Shown here: one piece after another, positions 55,639 through 64,000 of the stretch
Position numbering within the stretch: the first letter of the stretch is position 1
Layout of the letters: each line of letters starts with the position of its first letter
Source: an uncultured Bacteroidales bacterium
GTDB lineage: Bacteria; Bacteroidota; Bacteroidia; Bacteroidales; JAUNSR01
DNA: 64,000 nucleotides
Reading direction: 5' to 3'
Assembly (NCBI GenBank): GCA_947074105.1
Contig: CAMTON010000001.1
Span: 62,001-126,000 of the forward strand
Program-made: the position numbers and the translations under genes
Notes under the pieces: model-generated
What the model was told of the DNA's origin: nothing
What the model saw: only the letters and a program-made list of their open reading frames with translations
Databases searched by the model: none

Positions 55639-56127
55639 CTAATCTTCAATCTCTTCCATTTCTATACCCAGGGAATTAAGCCCCGTAAGCGGATTGACAT
55701 CCATATACTGCAAAAGAATTAACCTGTATACCCCTTTATTTTCGAAATTATAATCCTTAATAAGATTCGTCTTAAATTCATATAAAGAACCCCATCCGTT
55801 TCCTCTCCACATTCCGTTATTATACGACATAACGAGATTAAGCGTGTCAGAATAGACAACAGAATCAGCTTCCTGAATAAGGAAAACTATACCCAAATTA
55901 GCATATGGATAATAATTATTGTTTCTGATATTAACATTTATATCAAATATCTTAGTAGTATCTATGCTTTCTATTTCAAAGACAAGAGAATCAGAATGCT
56001 TCCATCCATCCTCATCGATATCTTTGGAATAATGATATAAAAGCCTTTCATTATTACATGATAAAGTGATAAGTGCAAGAAGTATTAAAGGGGAACAGTA
56101 TTTAAAGAAGCGTGATATGTGATGCAT
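55639..56127 (-). CDS. gldH: GldH-family lipoprotein
   Basis: At 162 residues, with the lipobox LITLSC (Cys24). The pattern CNxxxxxxYSKDIDEDGWKHSDSLVFEIE and the strand MWRGNGWGSLYEFKTNL match GldH, a lipoprotein first known from gliding in Flavobacterium but widespread in non-gliding Bacteroidales. The family role outside gliding is unknown. It lies on the same strand as ricT and rny, as in related genomes as far as I know, but 515 bp downstream with a hairpin between. Confidence 0.8.
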   Translation of the reverse strand: MHHISRFFKYCSPLILLALITLSCNNERLLYHYSKDIDEDGWKHSDSLVFEIESIDTTKIFDINVNIRNNNYYPYANLGIVFLIQEADSVVYSDTLNLVMSYNNGMWRGNGWGSLYEFKTNLIKDYNFENKGVYRLILLQYMDVNPLTGLNSLGIEMEEIED

Positions 56128-56642
56128 TATTTTAGATAAGTAAGAAATCAGGTTTTAATAATTTGATTTATTATATAATCGGATCTCAATCATATACATT
56201 TCAATTTTGTATAATCCGGACTATTACATAATACTCTCTCTTTTATAATTCTTCTATATTTATATCAAGAAGAAGCGTATACAAATGTAAAGAGTATTCC
56301 TGAAATAATAATATTTCGTGGAATACTCTTTACTATTTTAAATGTTTAAACAACTTAAAGACTGAAAATCTATCCGATATTGAAGTCAGGCAACGATATT
56401 CTTAAAGAAGAGTAGATTAAGTCAAAGCAAAGCTTTATAGGTGCTATTCCCCAATTGCGTTATCTGATCAGCTTTACTTAACAAATCTTATATGTTAATC
56501 GAAACAGGCCTGATAAATCTTTTTAATAGCAATTGTCAGGTTAATGAATTCCTGCTATTGAAATAATATCAATTGTCTGCTGTTTCAAACAAAATTGTCA
56601 TTAGCCAAGATAAAGCACTTACTTCTTCTCTATAAATAACTA
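56128..56642. other. Gap between ricT and gldH
   Basis: Apart from the hairpin at 56287-56333 I see only AT-rich sequence without a reading frame. A promoter for gldH should lie here but no two-box match was found. Confidence 0.5.
56287..56333. terminator. Hairpin between ricT and gldH
   Basis: GTAAAGAGTATTCC (56287-56300) pairs perfectly with GGAATACTCTTTAC (56320-56333), extended inward by GAAAT/ATTTC (56302-56306 with 56313-56317). The flanks are A/T-rich but no long T-run follows on the minus strand. It may end the ricT transcript or act as an RNA processing site. Confidence 0.6.
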
Positions 56643-58397
56643 TTAATCGTTTTTGTGATCTTCATTATTGTTTTTTGGTCTCGGCTTCTTAAAACGCTTG
56701 TTTTTAGGCTTGAAATCTCCGTTCTGACCCTTAGGTTCATTTCCGTTGTTCTCATTAACCTGCGCTCTCTGAGGCTGATTTCCGTTAGGAACAGACTCTT
56801 TGTTCTTCTGAACGGAATCATTTGGTCTCTGGGGCTTTGGTCTGTTATCATTATGTCTTGCATTATCTCCTCCCTGATTTTGAGGTTGGTTATTATTTCT
56901 GACATTCTGATTCTGGTTCGGATTCTGATTTTTCTTTTTATTAGAAGCATCATTACGACCATTATTGTTTTCAGACCTAGGCTGACCGTTATTCTGATTC
57001 TGCCCGTTATTCTGATTAGGCCCGGCTTTCTGTTTATCCCTGTTTGGATTCTGTCCGTTCTGTTTCTGATGAACCTCGCCTTTCGGCTGGACATTCATAT
57101 TACGGCTCTGAGGATTAGCAGATTCACCTTCCTGATTTCTGTTATTGCGGTTATCTCTCGGTTTTCCGTTATTTCTGTTCTGAGGATTTCTCGGACCACG
57201 GTCTTCTGAGTTATGATCATGGAATTCTCTTCCTCCATCTCTCTGTCCCGAAGGTCTTCCTTGTTCCTGAACATTATCGGAATCTTCCCGGTTATTTCGC
57301 TTATTCTTATTTTTCTTATTCTTTTTGTTTTTATCAAAACGTGTAAGACTATCCTGCCCCACAACATCTGAAAACTCTTTCTTTACAACTTCTTCAGTTG
57401 TCTCTTCAGACAGAGAATCCACTTTAATGCCTCTTTTATTCAAAGCAATAATTTCGAATACTCTGGAAGAAGGAATTGTAACAAGATTAGCAGGAATATC
57501 CTTGCTTGTGGAATATGTAAGCTGATATTTGTAGATATCTGTCTTGAAGTGATAATAATCTCCGCTCTTTGTATAAAGGACAGCATCTTTAGAAGGCAAT
57601 TTTTTCTGCGCTTCCACATAGCCGTCAACTTCATAATTAAGACAACATTTCAGTTTAGCACATTGTCCCGCAAGCTTCTGTGGATTTAGTGAAATCTCCT
57701 GATATCTTGCTGCAGAAGTAGCAACACTTACAAAATTTGTCATCCATCCCGAACAGCACAACTCACGACCGCAAGGTCCGATTCCACCGATACGTCCCGC
57801 TTCCTGACGAGCCCCGATCTGTTTCATCTCGATTCTTACCTTAAAAGCATCGGCAAGAACTTTGATAAGCTGTCGGAAATCGACTCTGTCATCTGCGATA
57901 TAATAGAAAATAGCTTTATTTCCGTCACCCTGATATTCAACATCACCGATCTTCATGTTCAGATTAAGATCTTCAGCTATCTTACGGGCACGAAGCATCG
58001 TACCGTGTTCTTTAGCTTTAGCTTCTTCAAATTTTTCGATATCAGCAGGTTTTGCTTTACGATAAACGCGCTTCACCTCCTGATTCTCAAATCTGACATT
58101 ATTCTTCTTCATCTGAATAAGAACCAATCTTCCTGTCAGAGTAACCTCGCCGATATCATGTCCCGGAGTTGCCTCCACTGCCACGATATCGCCTTTAGCC
58201 AGATCCAGTTTATTTGTATTTCTGTAATAACCCTTTCTAGTATTCTTGAACTGCACCTCTACAAAATCTGTATCGGTATGAGATTCAGGAATATCTTCAA
58301 GCCAGTCGTAAACATTCAGCTTCTTATCGCTTCTGCATTTACAACGCGGGCATGATCCGTGATTATTACATCCTTTTTTTTTCTCAGATTCTTCCAT
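56643..58397 (-). CDS. ricT: PSP1-domain protein RicT with long basic N/Q-rich tail
   Basis: Cytoplasmic protein of 584 residues. The PSP1 core (about 60-275) holds GPCGRELCCSGWM and CAKLKCCLNYE, the cysteines that bind an Fe-S cluster in the Bacillus RicAFT complex. An extra N-terminal cysteine cluster (CNNHGSCPRCKC, residues about 10-20) is also present. From about residue 355 to the end the sequence is low-complexity Asn, Gln, Lys, Arg, Pro and Gly, with many NxNQN and RNN patterns: likely disordered and RNA-binding. In Bacillus, RicT works with RNase Y; here rny is the gene directly upstream, five bases away. Confidence 0.92.
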   Translation of the reverse strand: MEESEKKKGCNNHGSCPRCKCRSDKKLNVYDWLEDIPESHTDTDFVEVQFKNTRKGYYRNTNKLDLAKGDIVAVEATPGHDIGEVTLTGRLVLIQMKKNNVRFENQEVKRVYRKAKPADIEKFEEAKAKEHGTMLRARKIAEDLNLNMKIGDVEYQGDGNKAIFYYIADDRVDFRQLIKVLADAFKVRIEMKQIGARQEAGRIGGIGPCGRELCCSGWMTNFVSVATSAARYQEISLNPQKLAGQCAKLKCCLNYEVDGYVEAQKKLPSKDAVLYTKSGDYYHFKTDIYKYQLTYSTSKDIPANLVTIPSSRVFEIIALNKRGIKVDSLSEETTEEVVKKEFSDVVGQDSLTRFDKNKKNKKNKNKRNNREDSDNVQEQGRPSGQRDGGREFHDHNSEDRGPRNPQNRNNGKPRDNRNNRNQEGESANPQSRNMNVQPKGEVHQKQNGQNPNRDKQKAGPNQNNGQNQNNGQPRSENNNGRNDASNKKKNQNPNQNQNVRNNNQPQNQGGDNARHNDNRPKPQRPNDSVQKNKESVPNGNQPQRAQVNENNGNEPKGQNGDFKPKNKRFKKPRPKNNNEDHKND

Positions 58398-58402
58398 AAC
58401 AA

Positions 58403-59944
58403 TTACTTAGCATAACTTACAGAACGGGTTTCTCTGATCACGGTAATTTTTACCTGACCCGGATAAGTCATTTCATCCTGAATCTTCTTAGCTATCTCAC
58501 CTGATAGTTTTTCTGTTTCCGAATCATCGATCTTATCTGCTCCTACTATTACGCGAAGCTCACGTCCTGCCTGGATAGCATAAGTTTTCAAAACACCCGG
58601 ATAAGAAAGAGCCAGCTGTTCAAGGTCATTAAGACGCTTGATATATGCTTCAACGATCTCTCTTCTTGCACCGGGACGTGCTCCTGAAATAGCATCACAA
58701 ACCTGCACAAGCGGTGCGATAAGCGACTGCATTTCAACTTCATCATGGTGAGCACCGATAGCATTAGCGATATCCGGTTTTTCTTTATATTTTTCAGCAA
58801 GCTTCATACCTAGAATAGCATGTGGCAATTCCGGCTCATCATCAGGCACTTTACCTATATCATGAAGAAGACCTGCTCTTTTTGCTTTTTTAGGATTAAG
58901 ACCAAGCTCTGTCGCCATAATAGCACAAAGATTAGCCGTTTCTCTTGCATGCTGAAGAAGATTCTGTCCATAAGATGAACGATATTTCATTTTACCGATA
59001 AGACGGATTAGTTCCGGATGCAGGCCATGCACACCAAGGTCGATAGCCGTTCTCTTACCTGTTTCAATAATTTCCTCTTCAATCTGTTTACGAACTTTAG
59101 CTACAACTTCTTCAATACGTGCCGGATGGATACGTCCGTCTGTCACAAGCTGGTGAAGTGCAAGACGTGCAATTTCTCTGCGCACAGGATCGAATGCAGA
59201 AAGAACGATAGCTTCAGGAGTATCATCCACGATGATTTCAACACCTGTGGCAGCTTCAAGGGCACGAATATTTCTACCCTCGCGGCCGATAATTCTACCT
59301 TTGATCTCATCAGATTCGATATGGAAAACAGTAACCGAATTTTCAATCGCCGTTTCTGTAGCAACACGTTGAATAGTCTTGATTACAATACTTTTAGCCT
59401 CTTTATTTGCCGTCATTCTCGCCTCATCCATAATATCATTGATATAAGATGATGCTTCTGTCTTTGCTTCCTCTTTAAGAGATTCAACAAGTTTTTCTTT
59501 AGCCTCTTCAGCTGAAAGACCTGCAATCTGCTCAAGTCTCTGAACCGCATCCTTATGAAGATGCTCAAGATCCTGTTTTTTAACATCTACCAGTTCAAGC
59601 TGTTTATCAAGATTATCTCTGATAGCTTCAGCTTCCTGCTTCTTTCTGTTTAGATCTTCATTTTTCTGATTAAGCTGCATTTCTCGCTGCTTAATCTTAG
59701 CTTCAGCCTGCTGAATCTTGCCGTAACGGGAATTAGCCTGTTTTTCGATTTCAGCTTTCATCTGAATTCCTTTTTCCTTAACCTCAAACAGCTTCTCTTT
59801 TTTTATCACCTCTGCTTCTTTTTCAGCTTCCTTAATAATAGATTCAGATCGTTGTTTGAGAAGATATCTCATGGTAAACCAAACCGAGAATCCCCCTATT
59901 AGTAAACAGCCTATGGCTGTCAATAGTAACTCTATAAATTCCAT
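58403..59944 (-). CDS. rny: Ribonuclease Y
   Basis: Membrane-anchored endoribonuclease that starts mRNA decay, 513 residues. An N-terminal helix ([20 protein letters not shown]) anchors it; a long coiled coil follows (about 30-195), then KH ([24 protein letters not shown]-like) and HD domains with [18 protein letters not shown] as metal site. The pairing with the PSP1 protein suggests that this organism has a Ric-type regulator of RNase Y. Confidence 0.97.
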   Translation of the reverse strand: MEFIELLLTAIGCLLIGGFSVWFTMRYLLKQRSESIIKEAEKEAEVIKKEKLFEVKEKGIQMKAEIEKQANSRYGKIQQAEAKIKQREMQLNQKNEDLNRKKQEAEAIRDNLDKQLELVDVKKQDLEHLHKDAVQRLEQIAGLSAEEAKEKLVESLKEEAKTEASSYINDIMDEARMTANKEAKSIVIKTIQRVATETAIENSVTVFHIESDEIKGRIIGREGRNIRALEAATGVEIIVDDTPEAIVLSAFDPVRREIARLALHQLVTDGRIHPARIEEVVAKVRKQIEEEIIETGKRTAIDLGVHGLHPELIRLIGKMKYRSSYGQNLLQHARETANLCAIMATELGLNPKKAKRAGLLHDIGKVPDDEPELPHAILGMKLAEKYKEKPDIANAIGAHHDEVEMQSLIAPLVQVCDAISGARPGARREIVEAYIKRLNDLEQLALSYPGVLKTYAIQAGRELRVIVGADKIDDSETEKLSGEIAKKIQDEMTYPGQVKITVIRETRSVSYAK

Positions 59945-59969
59945 TTGTCTTTATTAAATATTAAAAAAA

Positions 59970-60010
59970 TGCACCACTCTTCTTACATAGCTGTAAGAAA
60001 AAGCAGTGCA
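59970..60010 (-). other. Structured element between zapA and rny
   Basis: TGCAC (59970-59974) pairs with GTGCA (60006-60010), CT with AG, and TTCTTAC (59980-59986) with GTAAGAA (59993-59999) around ATAGCT, with small internal loops. It lies in the leader of rny, 26 bp before the start codon, in the minus-strand transcript coming from zapA. A T-run follows on the minus strand only weakly. It could be a processing or autoregulatory site for RNase Y. Confidence 0.5.
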
Positions 60011-60032
60011 GAATATATTGTTATTATTAAAA

Positions 60033-60332
60033 TTATCTTTCCTTCAGAAAATTCTCTATCTCTCTGGTCAGACCCTCGATTTTTTCTCTCAACAGATCAG
60101 CATCGTTATTTTGCTTTTCTGCCAGAAATCTTAATGCAAAGTCAAGTGCTACAAATGAAAGAATCATATTGTCATCCTTTACACTTTTATTAAAGTGTAC
60201 TTTATAATTAGTAAAGCACCGGTCTACCATTTTAGCCGCCTTTCGGTATTCTTCTTCTTTTGACCTCTCTATGGTCATAGGATGAATAAAATCGGCTATC
60301 TTAAGTTTTATTTTAATAGTATCTTTATCCAT
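60033..60332 (-). CDS. zapA: Cell division protein ZapA
   Basis: FtsZ-ring associated protein, 99 residues. The N-terminal IKLKIADFIHPMTIERSKEEEYRKAAKMVDRCF is the ZapA domain, and the C-terminal half is a coiled coil (ALDFALRFLAEKQNNDADLLREKIEGLTREIENF). It cross-links FtsZ filaments at mid-cell. It is ten bases after the small coiled-coil gene and in one transcript with it. Confidence 0.92.
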   Translation of the reverse strand: MDKDTIKIKLKIADFIHPMTIERSKEEEYRKAAKMVDRCFTNYKVHFNKSVKDDNMILSFVALDFALRFLAEKQNNDADLLREKIEGLTREIENFLKER

Positions 60333-60342
60333 TGCATCTTAT

Positions 60343-60636
60343 TTATTCATTAAGTAAGGCAATGCATTTGTCAATTTCCCGCACCAGCTTGTTAAACCTC
60401 GCTTTGCCTTCTTTTATCTCTTCATTATCTGAAGTAAAAACTTTAGCTACTTTAAGGTTAACGTATCTGGAATATAATTCTGCCTTCTCCTCCTCTAGTT
60501 GTTTTAATTCAGCGTCTTTTTCCTCTATTTCTTTCAGAAGTAAAAGGTTCTTCTCTTCTAAATTTTCGCATATAAACATCAACTGTCTTATACGCGTTTC
60601 CAGAGTGCTAATTATTTTATCAGAGACTTCGGCCAT
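60343..60636 (-). CDS. Small coiled-coil protein, partner of zapA
   Basis: At 97 residues, almost wholly helical: heptads run from LETRIRQLMFICENLEEKN to KDAELKQLEEEKAELYSRYV, about residues 8-60, with a conserved-looking tail EGKARFNKLVREIDKCIALL. No enzyme motif. By position (directly before zapA) and shape it resembles a ZapB-like division-ring protein, but I cannot show homology. No signal peptide. Confidence 0.85.
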   Translation of the reverse strand: MAEVSDKIISTLETRIRQLMFICENLEEKNLLLLKEIEEKDAELKQLEEEKAELYSRYVNLKVAKVFTSDNEEIKEGKARFNKLVREIDKCIALLNE

Positions 60637-60655
60637 TATTATCCATTTGGAATTA

Positions 60656-60663
60656 CAAAAGTA
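60656..60663 (-). promoter_or_regulatory. -7 box of the zapA operon
   Basis: Minus strand TACTTTTG, exact TAnnTTTG, giving a start near 60650 and a leader of about 14 nt. A T-rich stretch lies 17-18 bp upstream but the -33 box is not clean. Confidence 0.5.
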
Positions 60664-60840
60664 AAAATTTAGACGGGATATAAAAATTTATCTACTTTTA
60701 TTTTGTATCCCAAACAATGTTTTTAGAAAAAAAATTAAAAATTCTCATAATATATTGACATCTATCAATTACATCAGATAACGACTTTATAATGAATTCA
60801 AAACTTCTCATTTCCGTTAATCACACTCCAAAACATCAAC

Positions 60841-60879
60841 AAAAAAGGTTATGAATAATAATCTTTCATAACCTTTTTT
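60841..60879 (-). terminator. Terminator of the exported thioredoxin gene
   Basis: AAAAAAGGTTATGAA (60841-60855) pairs perfectly with TTCATAACCTTTTTT (60865-60879). T-tracts occur in both directions. The rest of the gap 60664-60958 has nothing else. Confidence 0.85.
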
Positions 60880-60958
60880 ATCAATCATCGATTGTAAATA
60901 TTTCGAGTTGAAATTTTTTCATCAATGTTAAAATCATAATTAAGTTAATTACACTTTA

Positions 60959-61438
60959 TCAGATATCCTTTTTGCTTACCTTATTAACCCCAAGAACAGA
61001 CTGTATATATTTCTCGATATCATCTTCCGGCATCAAACCCATTGCAGCCTGAGGAGTTCCGTTAACAGGAACAAACACTATTGTAGGAAGACTCTTTATT
61101 CCGAAGAATGCAGCAAGATCACGTTGTGCCTCAGTATCAACCTTATAAACAATCACGTCTCCTTTATATTTTGAAGCTATATTACTCATTATAGGAGCAA
61201 GCTTTCTGCAAGGCCCGCACCAATCCGCATAAAAATCAATTATACATGGTTTTTTGCCTTCATAAACCCATTCCTGAGGACTTTTCTCAAAATTATAGAT
61301 ATACTTGATAAACTGCTCTTTATTTACTTTCACAGCCTTTCCATCCTCTATTTGTTTCTTAATATCTCCTTCAGCAAAAGCCTGAAGTCCAAACATTAAA
61401 AACACCAGACATAAAATTGTTGAAATTGTTTTTTTCAT
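60959..61438 (-). CDS. Exported thioredoxin-fold protein
   Basis: I start it at MKKTISTILCLVFLM; the frame extends ten codons upstream without a signal-like sequence. The signal peptide is cleaved near LQAFAEG, so the product is periplasmic. The redox motif is CGPC in FYADWCGPCRK, and the cis-Pro is in SLPTIVFV. Length is 159 residues. Such proteins keep periplasmic cysteines reduced or help cytochrome and envelope maturation. The partner is unknown; a cytoplasmic thioredoxin gene lies directly upstream. Confidence 0.9.
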   Translation of the reverse strand: MKKTISTILCLVFLMFGLQAFAEGDIKKQIEDGKAVKVNKEQFIKYIYNFEKSPQEWVYEGKKPCIIDFYADWCGPCRKLAPIMSNIASKYKGDVIVYKVDTEAQRDLAAFFGIKSLPTIVFVPVNGTPQAAMGLMPEDDIEKYIQSVLGVNKVSKKDI

Positions 61439-61588
61439 CTTTTTTAATTTATTATTTCCTGATAGCAATTTAATTAAATCAACAATATTTTATTCAAACT
61501 CAACTTAAATTCACAGGAAACTAATCCGGCAAAAGTTTCATCAAAATATAATATTAGCCACATGATTAGCATCATTCAGCCGGTATGC

Positions 61589-61888
61589 TTATTTATTATA
61601 ACTGTCAAGTACCCCTTTCAGCTGGTCTGCCTGCATAACTCCCGACTGTCGCCACAACAATTCACCCTTTTTAAACAATATAAGAGTTGGTACGGATTGT
61701 ATCTTATATTTGATAGCCAGGGACTGATTTTTGTCTATATCGATTTTGATAATCGTATATTCATCACCGACCATTTCTTTCAGCTTTTCAAGAATAGGTT
61801 TCATTACCTTACAAGGTCCACACCATTCAGCATAAAAATCAACCAACACAGGTTTGTCTGAATTTATTATTTCATTAAAATCGTTCAT
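61589..61888 (-). CDS. Thioredoxin (second copy)
   Basis: At 99 residues, redox site Cys23-Gly-Pro-Cys26 in FYAEWCGPCKVM and cis-Pro in SVPTLILF. It is a shorter paralogue of the trxA at 55.1 kb, only loosely similar outside the motif, and probably differently regulated: a 10-bp dyad overlaps its promoter region. It lies upstream of the exported thioredoxin-fold gene on the same strand, 150 bp apart. Confidence 0.92.
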   Translation of the reverse strand: MNDFNEIINSDKPVLVDFYAEWCGPCKVMKPILEKLKEMVGDEYTIIKIDIDKNQSLAIKYKIQSVPTLILFKKGELLWRQSGVMQADQLKGVLDSYNK

Positions 61889-61893
61889 ATCAA

Positions 61894-61922
61894 TTTACAT
61901 TTAAAATGATTCTAAATGTAAA
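61894..61922. promoter_or_regulatory. Perfect 10-bp dyad just upstream of the second thioredoxin
   Basis: TTTACATTTA (61894-61903) and TAAATGTAAA (61913-61922) are exact reverse complements nine bases apart, starting six bases upstream of the start codon. The spacing of half-site centres (19 bp) suits a dimeric regulator on two turns. It could instead fold in the mRNA over the ribosome site. Confidence 0.55.
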
Positions 61923-62063
61923 ACATCAATCACCATCACTTGTTCGGTTTTTTATCCCGATAAATCAGCATAATAAGCTTAAATTTCAATTATTAAATAA
62001 ACTAAACATAATTCTTCAATCTCTTTGATAAAACCTCAAGATTAAACAAAATTATAAATTAAA

Positions 62064-62100
62064 AACAAAAAAACTCCTGCCGGCATAACCAACAGGAGTT
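62064..62100 (-). terminator. Terminator of purM
   Basis: AACTCCTG (62072-62079) pairs with CAGGAGTT (62093-62100); on the minus strand seven T residues follow. Confidence 0.85.
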
Positions 62101-62119
62101 AATATTCATTATAATTTAT

Positions 62120-63286
62120 TTAATATTCGAATTTTCCGAATTCAGACTCTATAAGAAGCTCATTACCCTGAGATTCTTCAACGTGTCCGATAATCTTAGC
62201 TTCAATACCGAAGCTTTTTGATATTTCGATCACTTTCTCTGCATTTTCAGGAGAAAGATAAATTTCCATTCTGTGTCCCATATTAAACACTTTGTACATC
62301 TCTTTCCAATCTGTTCCGGATTGCTCTTTTATTATTCTGAACAATGGCGGAACATCAAACATGTTATTTTTTATGATTTTCACCTTATCAGTAAAATGAA
62401 GCACTTTTGTCTGTGCCCCTCCCGAACAGTGAACCATACCGTGAATATCTCCGCGCATCTGATCAAGAAGTTTCTTGATAACCGGTGCATATGTTCTTGT
62501 AGGAGATAAGACAAGTTTTCCTGCATCAATGCCAAGTTCCTCAACAACATCAGTAAGACTAAGACCTCCTGAATAAACCAGCTCTTCCGGAACCGCTGCA
62601 TCATAGCTTTCAGGATATTTTCCTGCTAGATATTTAGAAAAGACATCATGACGTGCTGATGTCAGACCGTTACTTCCCATTCCTCCGTTATATTCCTTCT
62701 CGTAGTCTGCCTTTCCGTAAGATGCAAGACCGACTATGACATCACCCGGACGGATATTTGCATTGTCGATAACGTCAGATCTTTTCATACGGCAGGTTAC
62801 GGTAGAATCAACGATAATCGTTCTAACAACATCACCCACATCCGCTGTCTCTCCTCCTGTAGAATAAGCGTTAACGCCCATGTCTCTCAGTTCAGCAAGA
62901 AGCTCATCAGTTCCGTTAATAATTGCGGAAATAACTTCACCCGGAATAAGGTGTTTATTTCTTCCTATTGTAGATGACACAAGAATATTATCCACAGCTC
63001 CAACACAAAGCAAATCGTCAATATTCATAATTAATGCATCCTGTGCAATACCTTTCCATACAGACAGGTCACCGGTTTCTTTCCAGTACATATATGCAAG
63101 AGAAGATTTTGTTCCTGCTCCGTCGGCATGCATGATATTACACCATTCAGGATCGCCTCCAAGGATATCAGGAATTATTTTACAGAATGCTTTAGGGTAG
63201 ATCCCTTTGTCAATGTTTTTTATTGCGTTATGAACATCTTCTTTTGAAGCTGAAACGCCGCGCAGATTATAACGTTGATCGCTCAT
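62120..63286 (-). CDS. purM: Phosphoribosylformylglycinamidine cyclo-ligase (AIR synthase)
   Basis: Fifth step of purine synthesis, closing the imidazole ring with ATP. At 388 residues it is longer than the 345-residue E. coli enzyme, as in other Bacteroidales. DGAGTKSSLAYMY is the ATP-binding GTK motif, GIAQDALIMNIDDLLCVGA the conserved dimer segment, and GGETADVGDVVR the phosphate stretch. An exact -7 box TACTTTTG on the minus strand (63372-63365) would give a 72-nt leader. Confidence 0.94.
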   Translation of the reverse strand: MSDQRYNLRGVSASKEDVHNAIKNIDKGIYPKAFCKIIPDILGGDPEWCNIMHADGAGTKSSLAYMYWKETGDLSVWKGIAQDALIMNIDDLLCVGAVDNILVSSTIGRNKHLIPGEVISAIINGTDELLAELRDMGVNAYSTGGETADVGDVVRTIIVDSTVTCRMKRSDVIDNANIRPGDVIVGLASYGKADYEKEYNGGMGSNGLTSARHDVFSKYLAGKYPESYDAAVPEELVYSGGLSLTDVVEELGIDAGKLVLSPTRTYAPVIKKLLDQMRGDIHGMVHCSGGAQTKVLHFTDKVKIIKNNMFDVPPLFRIIKEQSGTDWKEMYKVFNMGHRMEIYLSPENAEKVIEISKSFGIEAKIIGHVEESQGNELLIESEFGKFEY

Positions 63287-63377
63287 TTAATGATATATGA
63301 TGAATGAATTATAGTTTTCTTATAATAAAAACCATCTCTGATTTCTCAAAACCTGATTTTTATGCAAAAGTAATGTT

Positions 63378-63920
63378 TTAATATTTATTGTACGAACAAA
63401 CTTCATCCATACTTTTTCTTTTCTTCTCTCTTGTCGGTTTTGTAGGATAACCGATCGTAATATCAAGCAAAACTCTTCTGTTTGCCGGTATATTCAGAGC
63501 CTTCTTTATCTTCTCTTCATTAAACCAGCCCACAATGCATGAGCCCAGCCCCTCTGCCTGAGCAGCCAGTGCTATATGTGCTGCTGCAATACCGATATCA
63601 ACCTGAGGAAATTCTTTCTGTTTCACCCAGCCACCGAAGTTTGAGGAAACATTTGTCTTTTCTTCAACTATCACAATATGAAGAGGTGCCTGCATGGTAA
63701 AATGATTCATAAAAAGAGCTTTTGCCACACAGGCTTTAGCTACTTCTTCTTTTACCACAGGATCATTTACTACTATAAAGCGCCATGGCTGTCCGTTACA
63801 TGCCGAAGGCGCTAGACGTCCGGCTTCAATTATACGTTCGATCTTCTCCTTCTCTACAGGACGGAATGAATCATAACTTCTGTCGCTTTGTCTGTGTCTG
63901 ACCAAATCCAGAAAATCCAT
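63378..63920 (-). CDS. Nitroreductase family protein
   Basis: FMN-dependent NAD(P)H oxidoreductase, 180 residues. RQSDRSYDSFRPVEKEKIERIIEAGRLAPSACNGQPWRFIVV contains the FMN-phosphate Arg/Ser residues and the SACNGQPW loop; GLGSCIVGWFNEEKIKKALNIP is the second FMN site. No metal-binding or ferredoxin domain. The natural substrate is unknown. It is 91 bp upstream of purM on the same strand; the final 80 bp of the window hold no gene. Confidence 0.92.
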   Translation of the reverse strand: MDFLDLVRHRQSDRSYDSFRPVEKEKIERIIEAGRLAPSACNGQPWRFIVVNDPVVKEEVAKACVAKALFMNHFTMQAPLHIVIVEEKTNVSSNFGGWVKQKEFPQVDIGIAAAHIALAAQAEGLGSCIVGWFNEEKIKKALNIPANRRVLLDITIGYPTKPTREKKRKSMDEVCSYNKY

Positions 63921-64000
63921 ATCTTATTTATTTAATGGTATCACTATTCGGTTTAAAAAGAAAGATAAAAACTACGGATTATCAGAGAAAAATACAAAAG

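Noticed and set aside
56655-57209. 184-codon open frame antisense to the ricT tail
   Set aside because: It arises because the low-complexity N/Q/R/K codons leave no stops on the other strand; its hydrophobic I/L/V/R/S composition is the mirror of that tail.

Overview
The window is chromosomal DNA of an AT-rich Bacteroidota member, almost certainly order Bacteroidales. The evidence is a SusC/SusD polysaccharide utilisation locus with a one-protein hybrid two-component sensor, a GldH-type lipoprotein, RicT with a long basic N/Q-rich tail, many lipoproteins with an SxC or AxC lipobox, and promoters of the Bacteroides type (about TTTG, 19-21 bp, TAnnTTTG). I cannot name the genus. There are no rRNA genes, no complete tRNA, no CRISPR array, no transposase and no intact integrase.

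Layout. 1-3.9 kb: 5' part of metY, a divergent Lrp/AsnC regulator behind degenerate repeats, a 1.1 kb hairpin-rich non-coding stretch and a small secreted protein. 4.1-6.1 kb: kdgK-eda, the last two steps of uronate/2-keto-3-deoxygluconate breakdown, behind a promoter whose -33 box sits in a LacI-type palindrome. 6.3-7.1 kb: a ferredoxin/flavodoxin-like protein. 7.3-14 kb: a tripartite AcrAB-TolC-like drug efflux operon with a divergent AraC-type regulator. 14-19 kb: housekeeping genes (RluA-type pseudouridine synthase, MsrA, DUF1232 protein, MFS transporter) and two unknown envelope proteins. 19-26.7 kb: a CusCBA/Czc-like metal efflux operon followed by its OmpR-type regulator and sensor kinase. 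27-41.4 kb: a DJ-1/PfpI protein, then a beta-glucan locus (GH16, SusC, SusD, surface glycan-binding protein, GH3) and the convergent hybrid sensor. 42-43.2 kb: an orphan membrane-anchored protein, a 21-bp perfect hairpin, the 3' end of a tRNA and a tiny promoter-to-terminator unit. 43.6-49.8 kb: ilvD-ilvB-ilvN-acyl-ACP thioesterase-ilvC behind a leader-peptide attenuator. 49.9-64 kb: PHP-type phosphatase, dnaE, trxA, gldH, ricT, rny, zapA, a coiled-coil protein, two more thioredoxin-fold proteins, purM and a nitroreductase.

How the parts work together. In the glucan locus the GH16 lipoprotein would cut beta-glucan at the surface, the binding protein and SusD would hold the products, SusC would import them, periplasmic GH3 would finish them to glucose, and the hybrid sensor would read out the oligosaccharide. 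A 21-bp-spaced direct repeat upstream of GH16 is the likely sensor target. In the metal locus, 11-bp-phased repeats sit where the -33 box should be and fit an OmpR-type activator site.

Best find. Upstream of ilvD is a complete attenuator not among the longer reading frames: a promoter, a 19-codon leader MITNYTIIRLISSILVVVA (10 of 19 residues Ile, Leu or Val), an antiterminator strand starting 3 nt after the leader stop, and a 12-bp terminator hairpin whose 5' arm can pair with that strand. The second candidate is the roughly 70-nt minus-strand transcription unit at 43045-43150 beside a tRNA 3' fragment. Nothing here proves a wholly new system; most genes belong to known families.
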